A stretch of 64,000 nt of DNA from Pardosa pseudoannulata. Lineage: Eukaryota > Arthropoda > Arachnida > Araneae > Lycosidae. Of the stretch, positions 1-10,549 are shown in pieces (position 1 is the first letter of the stretch; each line of letters starts with the position of its first letter). The position numbers were made by a program, and so were the translations under genes. The notes under the pieces are model-generated. The model was not told the DNA's origin. It was given only the letters and a program-made list of their open reading frames with translations, and did not search any database. Location of the stretch: the NCBI GenBank assembly GCA_032207245.1, contig CM063507.1:97371525-97435524 (forward strand), read 5' to 3'.

Positions 1-1233
1 AAATCGAGCTTGAAGGCACATCTACATTCCCATACTAGTGAGAAACAATTTTCTTGTGATGTGTGTAAGAAAGAATTTTCTCAGTATTCTAAATTAAAAA
101 TACACCTTCGTTCCCATACTGGTGAAAAACCATTTTCTTGCTATGTATGTAAGAAAGCATTTTCTCACAATTCGAGCTTGACAGCACATCTTCATTCTCA
201 TACTGGTGAGAAATCACTTTCTTGCTATGTATGTAAGAAAGCATTTTCTACGAATTCCAGTTTGAAAGCACATCTTTGTTCCCATACTGGTGAGAATTCA
301 TTTTCTTGTGATGTATGTAAGAAAGCATTTCCTCATAGTTCTCAATTAAAAAGACATTTTCTTTCCCACACTGGTGAGAAACCGTTTTCTTGTGATATAT
401 GTAAGAGAGGTTTTTCTGAGAATTCTAAGTTAAAGAGACATATTCTATCCCATAGTGGTGAGAAACCATTTTCTTGTCATGTGTGTAAGAAAGTATTTTC
501 TTTTAATTCAAACTTAAAAGTACACCTTCGTTCCCACACTCGTGAGAAACCATTTTCTTGTGATGTGTGTAAGAAACAATTTTCTCAGAATTGCCACTTA
601 AAAGCACACCTTCGTTCCCATACTGGTGAGAAACAATTTTCTTGTGATGTATGTAAGAAAGCATTTTCTCAGCAATCAAACTTGATTGTACATCTTCGTT
701 CTCATACTGGTGAGAGACCATTTTCTTGTCATGTATGTAAGAAAGAATTTTCTCAGAATGCAAGCTTGAAATCACATCTTCTTTCCCATACTGGTGAGAA
801 ACAATTTTCTTGTGATGTATGTAAGAAAGCATTTTATGAGAGTTCTAAATTAAAAATACACCTTCGTTCCCATACTGGTGAGAATGCATTTTCTTGCTTT
901 ATATGTAAGAAAGCATTTTCTACGAATTCCAACTTGAAAGCACATCTTTCTTCCCATACTGGTGAGAATTCATTTTCTTGTGATATATGTAAGAAAGCAT
1001 TTTCTCATAGTTGTTATTTAAAAAGACATTTTCTTTCCCATACTGGTGAGAAACCATTTTCCTGTGATGTATGTAAGAAAGCTTTTTCTGAGAATTCTAA
1101 ATTAAAGAAACATATTCTATCCCATAGTGGTGAGAAACCGTTTGCTAGTGATATATGTAATATAGCATTTTCTGAGAATTCGAATTTGGAAAAAGATCTT
1201 CATCCTCACTGTGGTAAGAAACCAATTTCTTGA
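1..1233 (+). CDS. Poly-C2H2 zinc-finger protein, locus A (5' end outside window)
   Basis: The frame is open from base 1, so the gene is cut by the left edge; the codon at position 10 is TTG (Leu inside a finger), not a real start. After a partial finger there are 13 intact C2H2 fingers of 28 residues with TGEKP-type linkers (finger cores such as CDVCKKAF), then one degenerate finger near the stop in which the first Cys is Ser and the first His is Asp. No KRAB, ZAD or BTB domain is visible, but the N-terminus is missing. Such proteins usually bind DNA as nuclear regulators; the target is unknown. The same degenerate finger recurs at regular intervals in loci B and C. The frame ends with TGA at 1231-1233, directly at a frameshift into more finger-coding sequence, so the stop may be a lesion rather than the ancestral end. 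Confidence 0.85.
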   Translation, partial: KSSLKAHLHSHTSEKQFSCDVCKKEFSQYSKLKIHLRSHTGEKPFSCYVCKKAFSHNSSLTAHLHSHTGEKSLSCYVCKKAFSTNSSLKAHLCSHTGENSFSCDVCKKAFPHSSQLKRHFLSHTGEKPFSCDICKRGFSENSKLKRHILSHSGEKPFSCHVCKKVFSFNSNLKVHLRSHTREKPFSCDVCKKQFSQNCHLKAHLRSHTGEKQFSCDVCKKAFSQQSNLIVHLRSHTGERPFSCHVCKKEFSQNASLKSHLLSHTGEKQFSCDVCKKAFYESSKLKIHLRSHTGENAFSCFICKKAFSTNSNLKAHLSSHTGENSFSCDICKKAFSHSCYLKRHFLSHTGEKPFSCDVCKKAFSENSKLKKHILSHSGEKPFASDICNIAFSENSNLEKDLHPHCGKKPIS

Positions 1234-1746
1234 GTGTATATAAGAAAACATCTTCTAAAAATACCTCTTTAGATGTTCATATTTGTTCCCATAATGGTGA
1301 CAAAGCATTTTCTCACAGCTCTAAATTAAAAAGACGTTTTCATTCTCATACTGGCCTGGTACCGTTTTCTTGTGATGTATGTTACAAAGCATTTTCGAAC
1401 TGTTCTACATTTAAAAGACATCTTCATTCTCATACTGGTGAGAAACCATCTTCTTGTGATGTATGGAAGACAGCTTTTTCTCAGTTCTAAATTAAAACTA
1501 CATTTTCGTTCCCATACTGGTGAGAAATCATTTTCTTGTCATTTATGTAAGAAAGCATTTTTTCACAGTTGTGTATTAAAAATTCATTTTATTTCCCATA
1601 CTGGTGAGAAACTGTTTTATTGTAATATATGTCTTAAAGCATTTTCTCAGAGTTACAACTTGAAAAAACATCTTCATACCCAAACTGGTGAGAAACCTTT
1701 TCTTGCTATGTATCTGAGAAAAATGGTTGTAACGAACATTTGCTAA
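1230..1746 (+). pseudogene. Frameshifted 3' tail of zinc-finger locus A
   Basis: Finger-coding sequence continues past the stop of the upstream ORF but in three successive frames. The first piece (1230-1490) has a remnant beginning VYKKTSSKNTSLDVH, a fused finger, one good finger (CDVCYKAF) and a finger whose second Cys is Trp. A short deletion near 1487 shifts the frame into 1491-1746, which holds two more fingers and ends in a further frameshift just after a GEKP linker. The matching tails of loci B (37050-37327) and C (48900-49912) contain the same SSKNTS/NVHIC remnant and are also broken, so the decay probably predates the duplications. An expressed short read-through product cannot be excluded. 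Confidence 0.75.
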
Positions 1747-2612
1747 AAAATATGAAAGTTTTTCATCTTTGTATTCACAGTTTGTTAAAATCCTTTTTCA
1801 AAGAATGTATTCAAGAAATTTTTGAAAAATTTTAGCATAAATGCATGATTATCGAAATGTTTGCTGCTGCAGTATAAATGGTTAGTAAAAATACTTTTCA
1901 GACAGGTCAGCATTTTTTAATTCTAGTATGGTCAGTTTTACATGGACATTTAGATTTTTTTTTAATGTTTTTGTGATTTATTTGAATATTTTAATTTTGT
2001 TGTATTGTTCTAAATTAGTTTTGAAAGAAGAGGAGGGTTGTGTGCTACTAAAAAATGTGTTGACATTCTATTGAAAATTTTTTTTAATGTGGTTTGGGAG
2101 AGAGGTATATGTGGATTTTATGGTTTTGTCTGTTGACATATGTCTGCAAATGAAATATTTTCCTAGCTTTCATTTTATTAAAGTTTGGCTATTAATAAGT
2201 TGTTGTATAATAACTTAAAATAATATATAAGAATTATTTGCATATGCCATTTTGACTGAAGAAATTTAATAATATTTTATTACATATAGTTTTTAATACA
2301 AATTTGGTTTCTGTTTGATTGTTAAAGAAGTTATTTGTAATGTTCTCCTTCCTCCAAAATGTATTTCTATGTCATTAGTCTTGAGCAATTTATATTGTAG
2401 AACTTGACTTATGATGAAATAATTTCAGAGTAAACTTACTTTTGTATTATTACAGAATTGCAGTTAAAAAGTTTGTAGTTATAAGAAAATTAACTTTTGT
2501 GAAATAGAAGGTGGTCAGTACTATTTAAAAATCTGTATTTTCCAAAATTTGTTCATTAAAGGTAGTATTTTTAACCCTCTGAGTCTTTCATTCCTAAATA
2601 TGCCATATATTT
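1747..2612 (+). repeat. 3' flank of the ZNF duplication unit (copy A)
   Basis: This non-coding stretch is recognisably homologous, in reverse complement, to 36351-37050 (locus B) and 48005-48900 (locus C). Shared landmarks include TGGTTAGTAAAAATA, TTGCATATGCCATTTTGA and GTCTTGAGCA. Homology with copy C runs to about 2612. It may contain an ancestral 3' UTR; an AATAAA-like signal was not confirmed. Confidence 0.75.
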
Positions 2613-3579
2613 TCACGTAAAAATGATGTAAAGGCTGGTAAAAATTATTTGAAATTACTAAAAGAAGGCAGATACTTTTATTGTAAAGTTGTCATCTTCG
2701 CTACCGTTGAAACCTGTGAACATCATGAAGACTGCTCATGTATTTATCCGAATGTGTGATCTTCTGATGTTTAAAGGAGGAATTTATTTTATTTCTTGAA
2801 TGTTCATATCAGGGCTTTAACCTGTTCCGTCAGGAGACAAGGCCTTCTGGCTGAACTACAGAAATGCTGTGCCTTTACGCCAAAGGGGCAACCATATGCT
2901 CGTTAACTGAACGTACATAGTACTGTCCACTGGAGTTGCCATTGAACAAGTATAGCCACGTGTGTGTAATTCTGCTTCAAATTTTGGATATATTACATTA
3001 AAGTAAGGTAAGTTTTTATTTGTAATTAAGTAACAATTACAAAATTTTCAATATTAAATGGCTGTCTATGTTATTACGATTTTTAACTTTTTGTATAAAA
3101 AAATGGTATGTACTTAATGACATGTTTGCTCTTATAACTGTTTATAAATTATTTTTTTATAAAGCTTTAATTGTACCTTTTAAAATAGATGACTAGGAAC
3201 TCCGATTGTTTATAACATTAATTTTAAATCTTCAAATGAATTCAGAGTACTGTAAAGTAGATAAAAACTTTTTTTACGTATTTCTACTAGCATTTAAATT
3301 TTATTCATTCAAATGAAAGGTAACCAAATATTTATCTTATTCTCTCTCTTTCTAAATATATGTATATATTATGTAAGTACACGACATACTAAGAGTTCAA
3401 GTTTGAATTTTATTCTTACGTAATATTGATATTTTTATTATTTTAATTTTAGTAAATAAGATTTTTTACATGACTAACTTATAATATTTAATGATAATTT
3501 GTTTTTTAATACCTGAATTTATTGTTTCGTAATAAATAACATGTAGCTAAACTAGTTGGGTGTTTTGTACATATTTCAA
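2613..3579. other. AT-rich intergenic DNA
   Basis: No coding frame or RNA gene is recognised. A less AT-rich patch at about 2815-2990 may be an old interspersed repeat, but no second copy was found in the window. Confidence 0.5.
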
Positions 3580-3722
3580 CTCAAATTTAAATTTTCATTG
3601 GTAAATAAATGCAGTGACCCTGTATGTCAGGGAAGCAATGATAAAGAAAGTAAAATACATGCATTTTCATTTCCTCGGGATTCTGAAATGAAAAATGTGT
3701 GGATTAGAGCAATTCCTAGGAA
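3580..3722 (+). pseudogene. THAP domain, first part, of a P-element/THAP9-like transposase
   Basis: The translation at 3600-3722 shows a C-x4-C pair (CSDPVC) followed by HAFSFPRDSEMKNVWIRAIPR, the F-P and W-x-x-A-I core of a THAP zinc-binding DNA domain. The frame is cut exactly after IPR by an inserted element and resumes at 5424 with the KDFIYPKN continuation expected for a THAP domain. Downstream remnants (6112-6800) match the transposase body, so this is the N-terminus of a P-element/THAP9-type protein rather than a host THAP regulator. No start codon in good context is visible; a 5' exon is possible. Confidence 0.75.
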
Positions 3723-5423
3723 CATGGTTTCCGCGCACCTGGAAAGTCATGGAAAATCATGGATTTAGACAATGGATTAATTTTGTCTTAGAAAGTCTTG
3801 ATTTTTCAAGTAAAATGAGTAAAAGTCATGGAATGTCATGGATCCGCTAAACTACCGATTAAAAAAAATGCATTGAATGGTTTAATTCTATTTTTACTTG
3901 TCATTTGGCTGGAAGTTACTAAGTTTGGTATTTATGTATTATTCTATTCACCATATTGCCAAGTAAAATTTTAATAATATAATAATAATTAGTTTTTAAT
4001 AAAAATTAGTTAAGATTTTTGAACAAAATATAAGTTTATCTTTAGGGATATTGTATATAAACATTATAGGGTTATATTTGGCTATTATTCATGGGTGACC
4101 AGCTCCGCTGATAATAAACAGGTATCGAAGCTAACTCGAAGATTTAAATTTTCAATTGTGATTTATCAAAACAATACATGCCATAAGAAAATTTGTGAAA
4201 CCATTAGTGAAAGATAAGGTTAAAGTGCACCATTGTAAACTATTCTAAACAAAGTTGTTTGGAAAGGGAATATTCTATACAAAGGTAAAGTTTTAAAGTC
4301 ATAGAAAAAAAATGTAATTGATAAAAAAAAATTATACAATTAAAGAAATGGTACAAAGTGAGCAGTGTAAAGATTGAAGTGTGTTGAATGGAGAAGCATT
4401 CTGACAATGACGGTATCTTCTAGTGTCCATTTGCGGGTATAATTGAGTTGATCGCTTGTTGTTCCAAAATTCCGGCTCCTTGAAGCATTTCATGTAGAGG
4501 TGCGTTCTACATGTTGAAAATGTAGCTTGAAATCTGATGAATGTTGAAATGTCGAACTTTGTTGACGGTGATTTGAAATCGAAATCAGTTCCTTAACACG
4601 TTCGCTGCCACCGACGCACTGGCGCGTCAGAGCGGCACCTCCTGGTATGCCGACGACGCACTAACGCGGCGACGGACTTTGATAAGTTATATGCTCTGTG
4701 TTTAGTGTGGCTTTGGAAATTGAACGCGAGGTTGTTTTGGCACGTTAGTGAAGCATTATTTTTTAATTTTTTGTGGTTGGTTTTCAAAATTTTTGTTTGC
4801 ATTATTTTTTTTTTACTATATCGTTTATGTGTTATATATACTTTGCTACATTAATTTAATATTTAGAGTTGATAGAAAATAAAAATGGAAACCGATATCA
4901 AATATAAAGACAAATCAATAAAGACTTTTATTATTATTATTATTAATTCGTCAGAACTACAGCCAATCGATTCCTTGTGGTCGAAAATTACCAATTTTCA
5001 CTTGGTTTGACGCATGAGAAAAAAGTTTTAGGGTTCGAACCGGCCCTATCTGTAGCAGAACTACGTGACCTTAGCGCGTCAAAACCGATGCCAATCGATT
5101 CCTCGTACCAAAAAACAGATCCCCAAGTTTACTACAGTTTATTAATTCTGCGATTTTCGACTGACAACCATTCCTCGTATTATAGTATAGATAGGGTTAT
5201 ATGGCTATTATTCTGTCACCCAATGACCAAAGTACTGAATTAAATTGAAACATTTATGAAAATGGCTATATGAGTAAACTTAGGTATGTAGATACAACAA
5301 TCTATTTTTATGTATGTGAGTTTATTAACAATTATAAAGTAAGCTTTTTAAAGTCAAGGAAAATAATCTGCTAAATCAGGGAAAGTCATGGATTTGAAAA
5401 ATTTTATTTTGGCAGATACCCTG
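3723..5423. mobile_element. 1.7-kb non-autonomous DNA transposon with 6-bp TSD (hAT-like ends)
   Basis: The element is bounded by TAGGAA at 3717-3722 and 5424-5429. Removing the insert and one TAGGAA copy restores the interrupted THAP frame, which fixes the borders. The ends form an imperfect terminal inverted repeat: CATGGTTTCCGC on the left against CAGGGTATCTGC read from the right. Sub-terminal GGAAAGTCATGGATTT-like motifs occur at both ends in the same orientation. The CAGGG-type end suggests hAT; hAT normally gives 8-bp duplications, though subgroups with 5-6 bp are described. No transposase is encoded. Inside are a repeated GGGTTATAT..GGCTATTATTC segment (about 4069 and 5187) and a GC-richer patch starting TTAACACGTTCGCTGCCA at about 4592, which suggests nested fragments. 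Confidence 0.7.
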
Positions 5424-6800
5424 TAGGAAGGATTTTATATACCCGAAGAATGCAAGTGTAAGCTAGATTTTCATTATGATAAAATAATAATACCTCATAG
5501 TGCATTTTATTTGTGTTATCGAAAATTAGAGATTGCAAGATATATAAAACGATGGAACAATTTTTCCTGTATGAAATTTGTATTATGTTTGTATATTTTT
5601 AGATGAATAATTTTTTTAATTTTTTCTAAAAACGTGTGTATTTCTTTAAAGTTTTTTAAAAAATAGATGATTTCTTTAAAGGTCAGATTTTACTGTGCCT
5701 TTAATGACTGATCAAATAATGAAATGACGCAAAAATTTTTAGATGTAGATTATCTAAAGAATACAATAAAACAAGAGAAAGTCCTAACAAAAAAAGTAGT
5801 AGACAAGAAAATTTAAACATGAAGCAAGCTGTTAAGCCAGTCTATAGAAGATTATGATGTCAAAAATTTTTTCTAAGAAAGGTATGTATTGAAATTCCAT
5901 GTTCATCGGTATAATAATAAAAGTGCACTTAAGTATTTAGATATGAATTTGTAAAGTAATCTTAAATTATCAGTGTCTAAAAAAATAAAATTATCTGTTT
6001 CATTAAAAATTTTGCATTAAAAAAAAAGTACTAAAAAAAAAAAAATAAGTAGATGAAATTGAAAAAGTATGTATAAAAAGGAAAATTAAATACATTGTTA
6101 ATTTATTAAAATTGTTTAAAAAAAATCAAAGTGTTTATTTGTTAATTTCAACGAAGTATCTGCCTGACCTCAGAGATAAGCACGCATTTGCACTTCCCGT
6201 CGCGAAAGGGTTAAATATTTTCTTCAATGGTAAATATAATATCACCCCAAACTTTGAGGATTCTAAAGAATTTAGGTTTATTAATTGTGCCTAACTCATC
6301 CTCTATAAATAAACTATATAAAAAAATTAATTCTAATTTTTAGCATATGCAAAACAAAAAATTACTGAATTGATATTTGTTTCCCTTATGATGGATGAAA
6401 TTCATTTAAAACAGTATGTAGACTATAAAGGAGGTTATATTGTTGGCATGTCATTTGATAATTCAGATATTACGAGTTAGTGCATACGTTTTTATGTTAA
6501 ACAGCATTTCTTCGAAATTCATAGATGTTGTTCACATTCTTCCTATTAAAAAAATAACTGCGGATAAGCTTTTTTCAACTTAACTTAAAATTATTACTGG
6601 TCTTGAGAAAATAGGATTTAAAATTGTAGTTATTGTTCTAAATGTGATGTGTATGTTTAATTATTAAATTACTTTGGTACTTAAGGACTTTCCAAAAAGT
6701 ATAAAAAAAGATATGCTAAATATATCAGGACAATTAAATTTATGTTTTAACTATCGAACTAAAAAAGTTGTTAAAAATATTCAAGATGTAATTTATTGAC
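5424..6800 (+). pseudogene. P-element/THAP9-like transposase body, decayed
   Basis: This continues the THAP domain interrupted at 3722. Sequence at 5424-5470 gives the rest of the THAP motif, then the frame breaks. At 6112-6294 an open stretch contains an ALP...FFNGKYNITPNF segment resembling the conserved pre-catalytic region of P-type transposases. At 6370-6660, in changing frames, are SLMMDEIHLKQYVDYKGG, DVVHILPIKKITADKLF and GLEKIGFKIVV, which match the catalytic-core landmarks of this family (an LMxDE motif followed by a V-LPVKK block). Stops and frameshifts throughout make it non-functional. The rest of the protein (GTP-binding and C-terminal parts) is not recognisable further downstream. 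Confidence 0.7.
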
Positions 6801-7625
6801 AAAATTCGAATTTCACAAGAGTATTACTTATTTAATGAAATAACCTTTGAAAGTTAATGAAATCTGTTTGATGCTTTATAATATTTAATTATTTTAAGAA
6901 TGTATTAATTCCAAATCTGTGTAATATTTTGATTAAAAACAATAAATTTTTTTCCTAATTCTGACTTGTGTGTTTGTTATAATTATTAGTATTATTAATT
7001 ATTTGGGGGGAGGGATGTTTCAAGAATTTAAGTATAGAGAATGAAATACATATTCGGCAATGAAACTAGATGTAAAATATTCAGTTATATGAAACTGAAA
7101 AGAGCTTTTAAACATACTCAGAAAATAAAATTATTTTAAGAGAGACTTGTGTGAGAGTGATCATTGACTCCTATTTTACACTGAAGTAATTTGGAACATA
7201 TAAAATTATATATTGTTTAAGCAATTGAGAAAGAAATTCTAGATAATAACTGAAAATGTAATAAGCATTCTTAAGGAAAAATATATAAGATGTAATTTAC
7301 TGATAAAATTTGAATTTTACCATAAAGTTATAAATTATTTAATAAAAATCTTTACAGACATTAGTTTGATACTTTATAATATTTGAATATTTTAGGTATT
7401 ATTCATTTCTAAACCTATACAGTGTTTTGATTAAAAGGAATAAAAATGTTTTTTTTCTAATTCTGATGCATTTTATTATTATTATTATTTTATATACTTT
7501 GGAATTATTACAAAATTTAAATATGAGAAATGTGATAGGAGATGCATATTTGACAACAAAATTAATTTATTTTGATTAATTAAAATTAAAAAGTTTTAAA
7601 CCTATTCAGTTTATAAAATATTTAT
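6781..7625. repeat. Diverged direct duplication, ~510-bp offset
   Basis: Segment ~6781-7120 and segment ~7290-7625 align along their length: both contain AAGATGTAATTTA(T/C)TGA, GTTTGAT(G/A)CTTTATAATATTT, a TTTTGATTAAAA block and a CTAATTCTGA block followed by a T/A-rich trinucleotide run. Divergence is considerable, so the duplication is old. It is non-coding and its origin is unknown; it may be a 3' part of the adjacent P-like element. Confidence 0.6.
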
Positions 7626-7859
7626 ATATAAACAGGTTTATTTACAGCAAAATGGTCTTCACAAACCCAAAGAGATGATTTATGTGGTAATACGATTTAT
7701 ATGCGCTTGCTACTGTGTATTCTTTTTTCTCCTCCAAAAGCGCATCTATAGCGCACTAAAGAGAAGAGTTTGATTCCATCGATAGCTGATGCGTATGGTT
7801 AACTTAATTTTCTTTATCAAATTTTTCTTAACTTTTCTCATTGAATCTTACTGTGCGTT

Positions 7860-8450
7860 TTAGATTTGTATGGAAACACTGAAGCATAATAGATTTAGAG
7901 GCGTTCTTTATAGATATTTGGATTTAGATGAATGCCGCATTAACAATATTGATCCAGCAGATGTTAATAGCATTCATCAAATCTAACTTTCAATAGAATT
8001 GTCTTTTATTTTTGTAAAAATTTCGGACTAAAATTCCCCAAAGATTCATTCTATTACATTCAGATGGTGTCTACTAGTTGGTCATTGAAGGCATTTCACC
8101 TGGTTAGCTTCCAGCCAAGATTTAGTTGATTTTGAAACATGAATGAAAGTGTTATCTTGCTGAAATGTGCAATCTATTGAAGTTATCAGAGGAATAATGG
8201 GTAATAAATTATCTTAAAACATATCTTGATACACAATCGAATCCATTTTGTTATGCAAGAAAACAAATGGAGTGGATCCACAGGAGCAGTTGCTGCCCAA
8301 TCCATTATAGAATCACCTTCAAATTGATGCTTGGAAAATATACAAGGTTTCTGTCATGCGTCCTGCCAAAATAATTTATATCCGTCGGGGTCCATTGAAA
8401 TTAAATTTCTTTTTATCGGAAAAAAAAACGTATTACACTGTCTTTGTTGT
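7860..8450 (-). pseudogene. Tc3-like transposase, catalytic half, decayed
   Basis: Read on the minus strand, the region gives FFSDKKKFNFNGP (the FSDEKKFNLDGP landmark around the second catalytic Asp of Tc1/Tc3 DDE transposases), then, after a one-base frameshift, a WQDA segment, and later FQQDNTFIHVSKSTKSWL, the QQDNA-IH-S block preceding the third catalytic residue. A LNVIE..LWGILVRN stretch with an internal stop follows, equivalent to the LNPIENLWG motif that carries the last acidic residue. Several stops and frameshifts make it dead. Its N-terminal half lies at 9640-10020 on the same strand, so later insertions split one transposon. Confidence 0.75.
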
Positions 8451-8671
8451 AGACCTCAAAAGTTGATATTTTCACAAAATTTAACTACTATATGCTATGA
8501 AAAAAATTGAATAATTGGGATTAACTAACTATATTTGGCAAGGTATCATGTTTAGCATGAAAGTATGAGTATATTTTTCCTTTGAGAAATATCCAATATT
8601 TTTTATTACATAAATATTAGACAATAATCTGTAGTGTCACAAATCCCATAAATCATTATTTTTCTTGAATA

Positions 8672-8673
<2 letters not shown>

Positions 8674-8741
<68 letters not shown>

Positions 8742-8754
8742 GTGTGTATGTGTA
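8674..8754. repeat. Compound microsatellite (TC)n(TA)n(TG)n
   Basis: Uninterrupted TC dinucleotides pass into TA and then TG repeats with one GTATG interruption. It lies at the left edge of the material that separates the two halves of the Tc3-like relic. Confidence 0.95.
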
Positions 8755-9249
8755 GGTAGAAATTGGACACAAAATGCAACATTGTCATTTGATTACACCT
8801 TTAAATGATATATGCATTACAAAAAATAATAAACTATTTTAAATTTAAAGATATTTATTTTTATATTATAAAAGGAGGGGGAAAGGTTTAGAATAAAGCA
8901 ATTTATATAATAAATAATGATAAAAAATAATGGATATAATTATTAGCAATTAAAATTATAGCAACCTGTTATATATTTTATAAGACTAACAGGGTAATTA
9001 ATTACATAAGTATTACTATAAAATCATTTAAATGCTGATTGCTATTATTTCTTGAATTTATATATATTACCAAAAGTAAAAAAAAAAAAACTCTTAGAAA
9101 TAATATGCTAGTTCTTAAACAGCCACTGTTCAAAAAATAAATGTAAACATTGTTAAAATGATTTACTTCCCAAATTGCGTGTTTATTCCCCAAAATTCCC
9201 GGGTTTATTCCCACCTTTTCAAAATTCTGGGTTTTTTGCATCTCTAGGT
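8755..9249. other. AT-rich inserted DNA with a CCCGGG-type repeat end
   Basis: No coding function is seen; the minus-strand ORF at 9002-9241 has no family features. Bases 9160-9246 carry the pattern CCCCAAAATTCCCGGGTTTATTCCC and finish with TTTTTTGCATCTCTAG, which resembles the terminus of an interspersed hAT-type repeat, but only one end is present. Confidence 0.35.
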
Positions 9250-9624
9250 GGACCCCTGTTACTTTCAGGACGACAATACCAGTTGTTATGTTTCGAGGTT
9301 AACCAAGGCTTGGTATGGTGCCAATGGTCTGGCCTGCCCAGAGCCCAAACCTGAACCCTATCGAGATCCTCTGGGACAAGTTAGATCTCCGAATTAAGGG
9401 GTGCACTACCCGTCCAAAATCGGTGAAGGAACTTGAATGTCTACTCCAAGCCGAGTGGAAGACAATACCACTAGCTGTAGTATAAAAACTTGTGGAAAGT
9501 ATGCCCCGGAGGGTTTACGCTGTAATTGCCTCTCGTGGAGGTTCTACCAACTGTTGATTTTGAATAAAATTAGTTTTTCTTTTCTATCACAAGTGTCCAA
9601 ATACTTATTGGTAGATAGTATGTA
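9250..9624 (+). pseudogene. Tc1-like transposase C-terminal fragment
   Basis: The plus-strand translation from 9266 reads QDDNTSCYVSRLTKAW, then after a short deletion near 9340 continues in another frame with SPNLNPIEILWDKLD, the PD-NPIENLWD motif holding the last catalytic acidic residue of Tc1-family DDE transposases. A C-terminal segment with a stop in place of a sense codon runs to about 9560. After a short AT-rich spacer, GTGTCCAAATACTTATTGG at 9592-9610 looks like a Tc1-type terminal repeat bordered by TA. The N-terminal two thirds are absent. The fragment lies inside and opposite to the Tc3-like relic. Confidence 0.75.
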
Positions 9625-9639
9625 TGTGCCTTCAGTTGA

Positions 9640-10020
9640 ACGTTATCGGGCAAAGTGTAAGAGGCATTTTGTGGCACTTAGAAAGATGGGCTTTTCATTT
9701 AAATTTTTTCAATTGAACAATTGGAATTACTTAAAATATTTCTTACCTTTCGGCTCGTACATGGTAATTGTAACTGTTCTTCAATCTGGGCAGATGACAA
9801 TTATTTGTCCACAAGCTAGTTTCCGGATTTGTCTTTATTGCCTTACAGTTAAGTATTTTTGTCTTCCTGTATGCTTTTTACTTCCCTAAACTTCGGGATT
9901 TCTTAGAAAACTGTTTACGTCATCCTTAAACCTTCCTATTTTTCTTGCAATATTAGAACCATACGTTGCAGCTTCATTTGAAGTTAGTATTTCAATTTGT
10001 TCATTAAAGCTTTCTTCCTC
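9640..10020 (-). pseudogene. Tc3-like transposase, N-terminal half, decayed
   Basis: The minus-strand translation contains NIARKIGRFKDDVNSFLRNP, the first helix-turn-helix of Tc3-type transposases (usual form IGRSK..V.NFLRNP-YG), followed after a stop by GSKKHTGRQKYLTVRQ and RQIRKLA, the basic linker and start of the second DNA-binding subdomain. Further on, TSRKVRNILSN and SATKCLLHFAR fit the region before the catalytic domain. Three in-frame stops are seen. The catalytic half is at 7860-8450 on the same strand, and a related N-terminal fragment lies at 53313-53515. Confidence 0.7.
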
Positions 10021-10480
10021 TTCGAATTGTATTAAACACGCAAAATACAAAATGAATGCATGTTTACATTTACATAAACTTTGAAGGCGACCTACTTTCT
10101 CAAGTCTAATATTATGTCAAATAAACCTAGAACCAACATGAGTGGATCGGGACAGCCAATTTTAGTGCTACACTTCCAGCGGAAAATTATTGTCACCATC
10201 TATACACTAATATATTAACTAAACCTAATTAAGTAATCGTGAGCTCGTGTGGAGGATTCTTAATACACCGATGTACACCTTCCATAATTTGACGAAAGGT
10301 GTGCATGAACTACTACACATTCCCCCTAGCCTAGTACATTATTTTCTCCTATTGCATTATTTTCCAAAGCATGAAAATCATGAAACTCAGCTGGAGCTCC
10401 TAAGACTATCACAGTCTGATAGGACAACTGTTGCTGGTATATTATTTAATTTATTCATTTTATATATATTATAAAATTAA
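10021..10480. other. Unassigned intergenic DNA
   Basis: A 75-codon plus-strand ORF at 10247-10474 shows no recognisable motif. The right part becomes nearly pure A/T. The Tc3-like element's outer end would be expected near here but no inverted repeat was identified. Confidence 0.4.
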
Positions 10481-10518
10481 AATATTAAATATATATTATA
10501 TAATATATATTTAATATT
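10481..10518. repeat. 38-bp perfect palindrome
   Basis: The 38 bases, starting AATATTAAATATATATTATA, equal their own reverse complement with no central loop. Composition is entirely A/T. It sits in an AT-rich block just before the probable Helitron. Confidence 0.9.
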
Positions 10519-10549
10519 AAATATATATTATATATATTTAAATATATAT

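Noticed and set aside
503..832. Minus-strand ORF opposite locus A, and the many plus-strand ORFs opposite loci B and C (37325-39945, 48811-49916, 50763-52189)
   Set aside because: They are antisense shadows of the repeated zinc-finger codons.
4977..5243. 88-codon ORF inside the 1.7-kb insert
   Set aside because: No domain, no transposase motifs, and the sequence contains diverged internal repeats (CAGAACTAC, CCAATCGATTCCT) typical of non-coding transposon interior.
9437..9889. 150-codon plus-strand ORF
   Set aside because: It is out of frame with the Tc1 remnant at its left end and antisense to the Tc3-like remnant at its right end.
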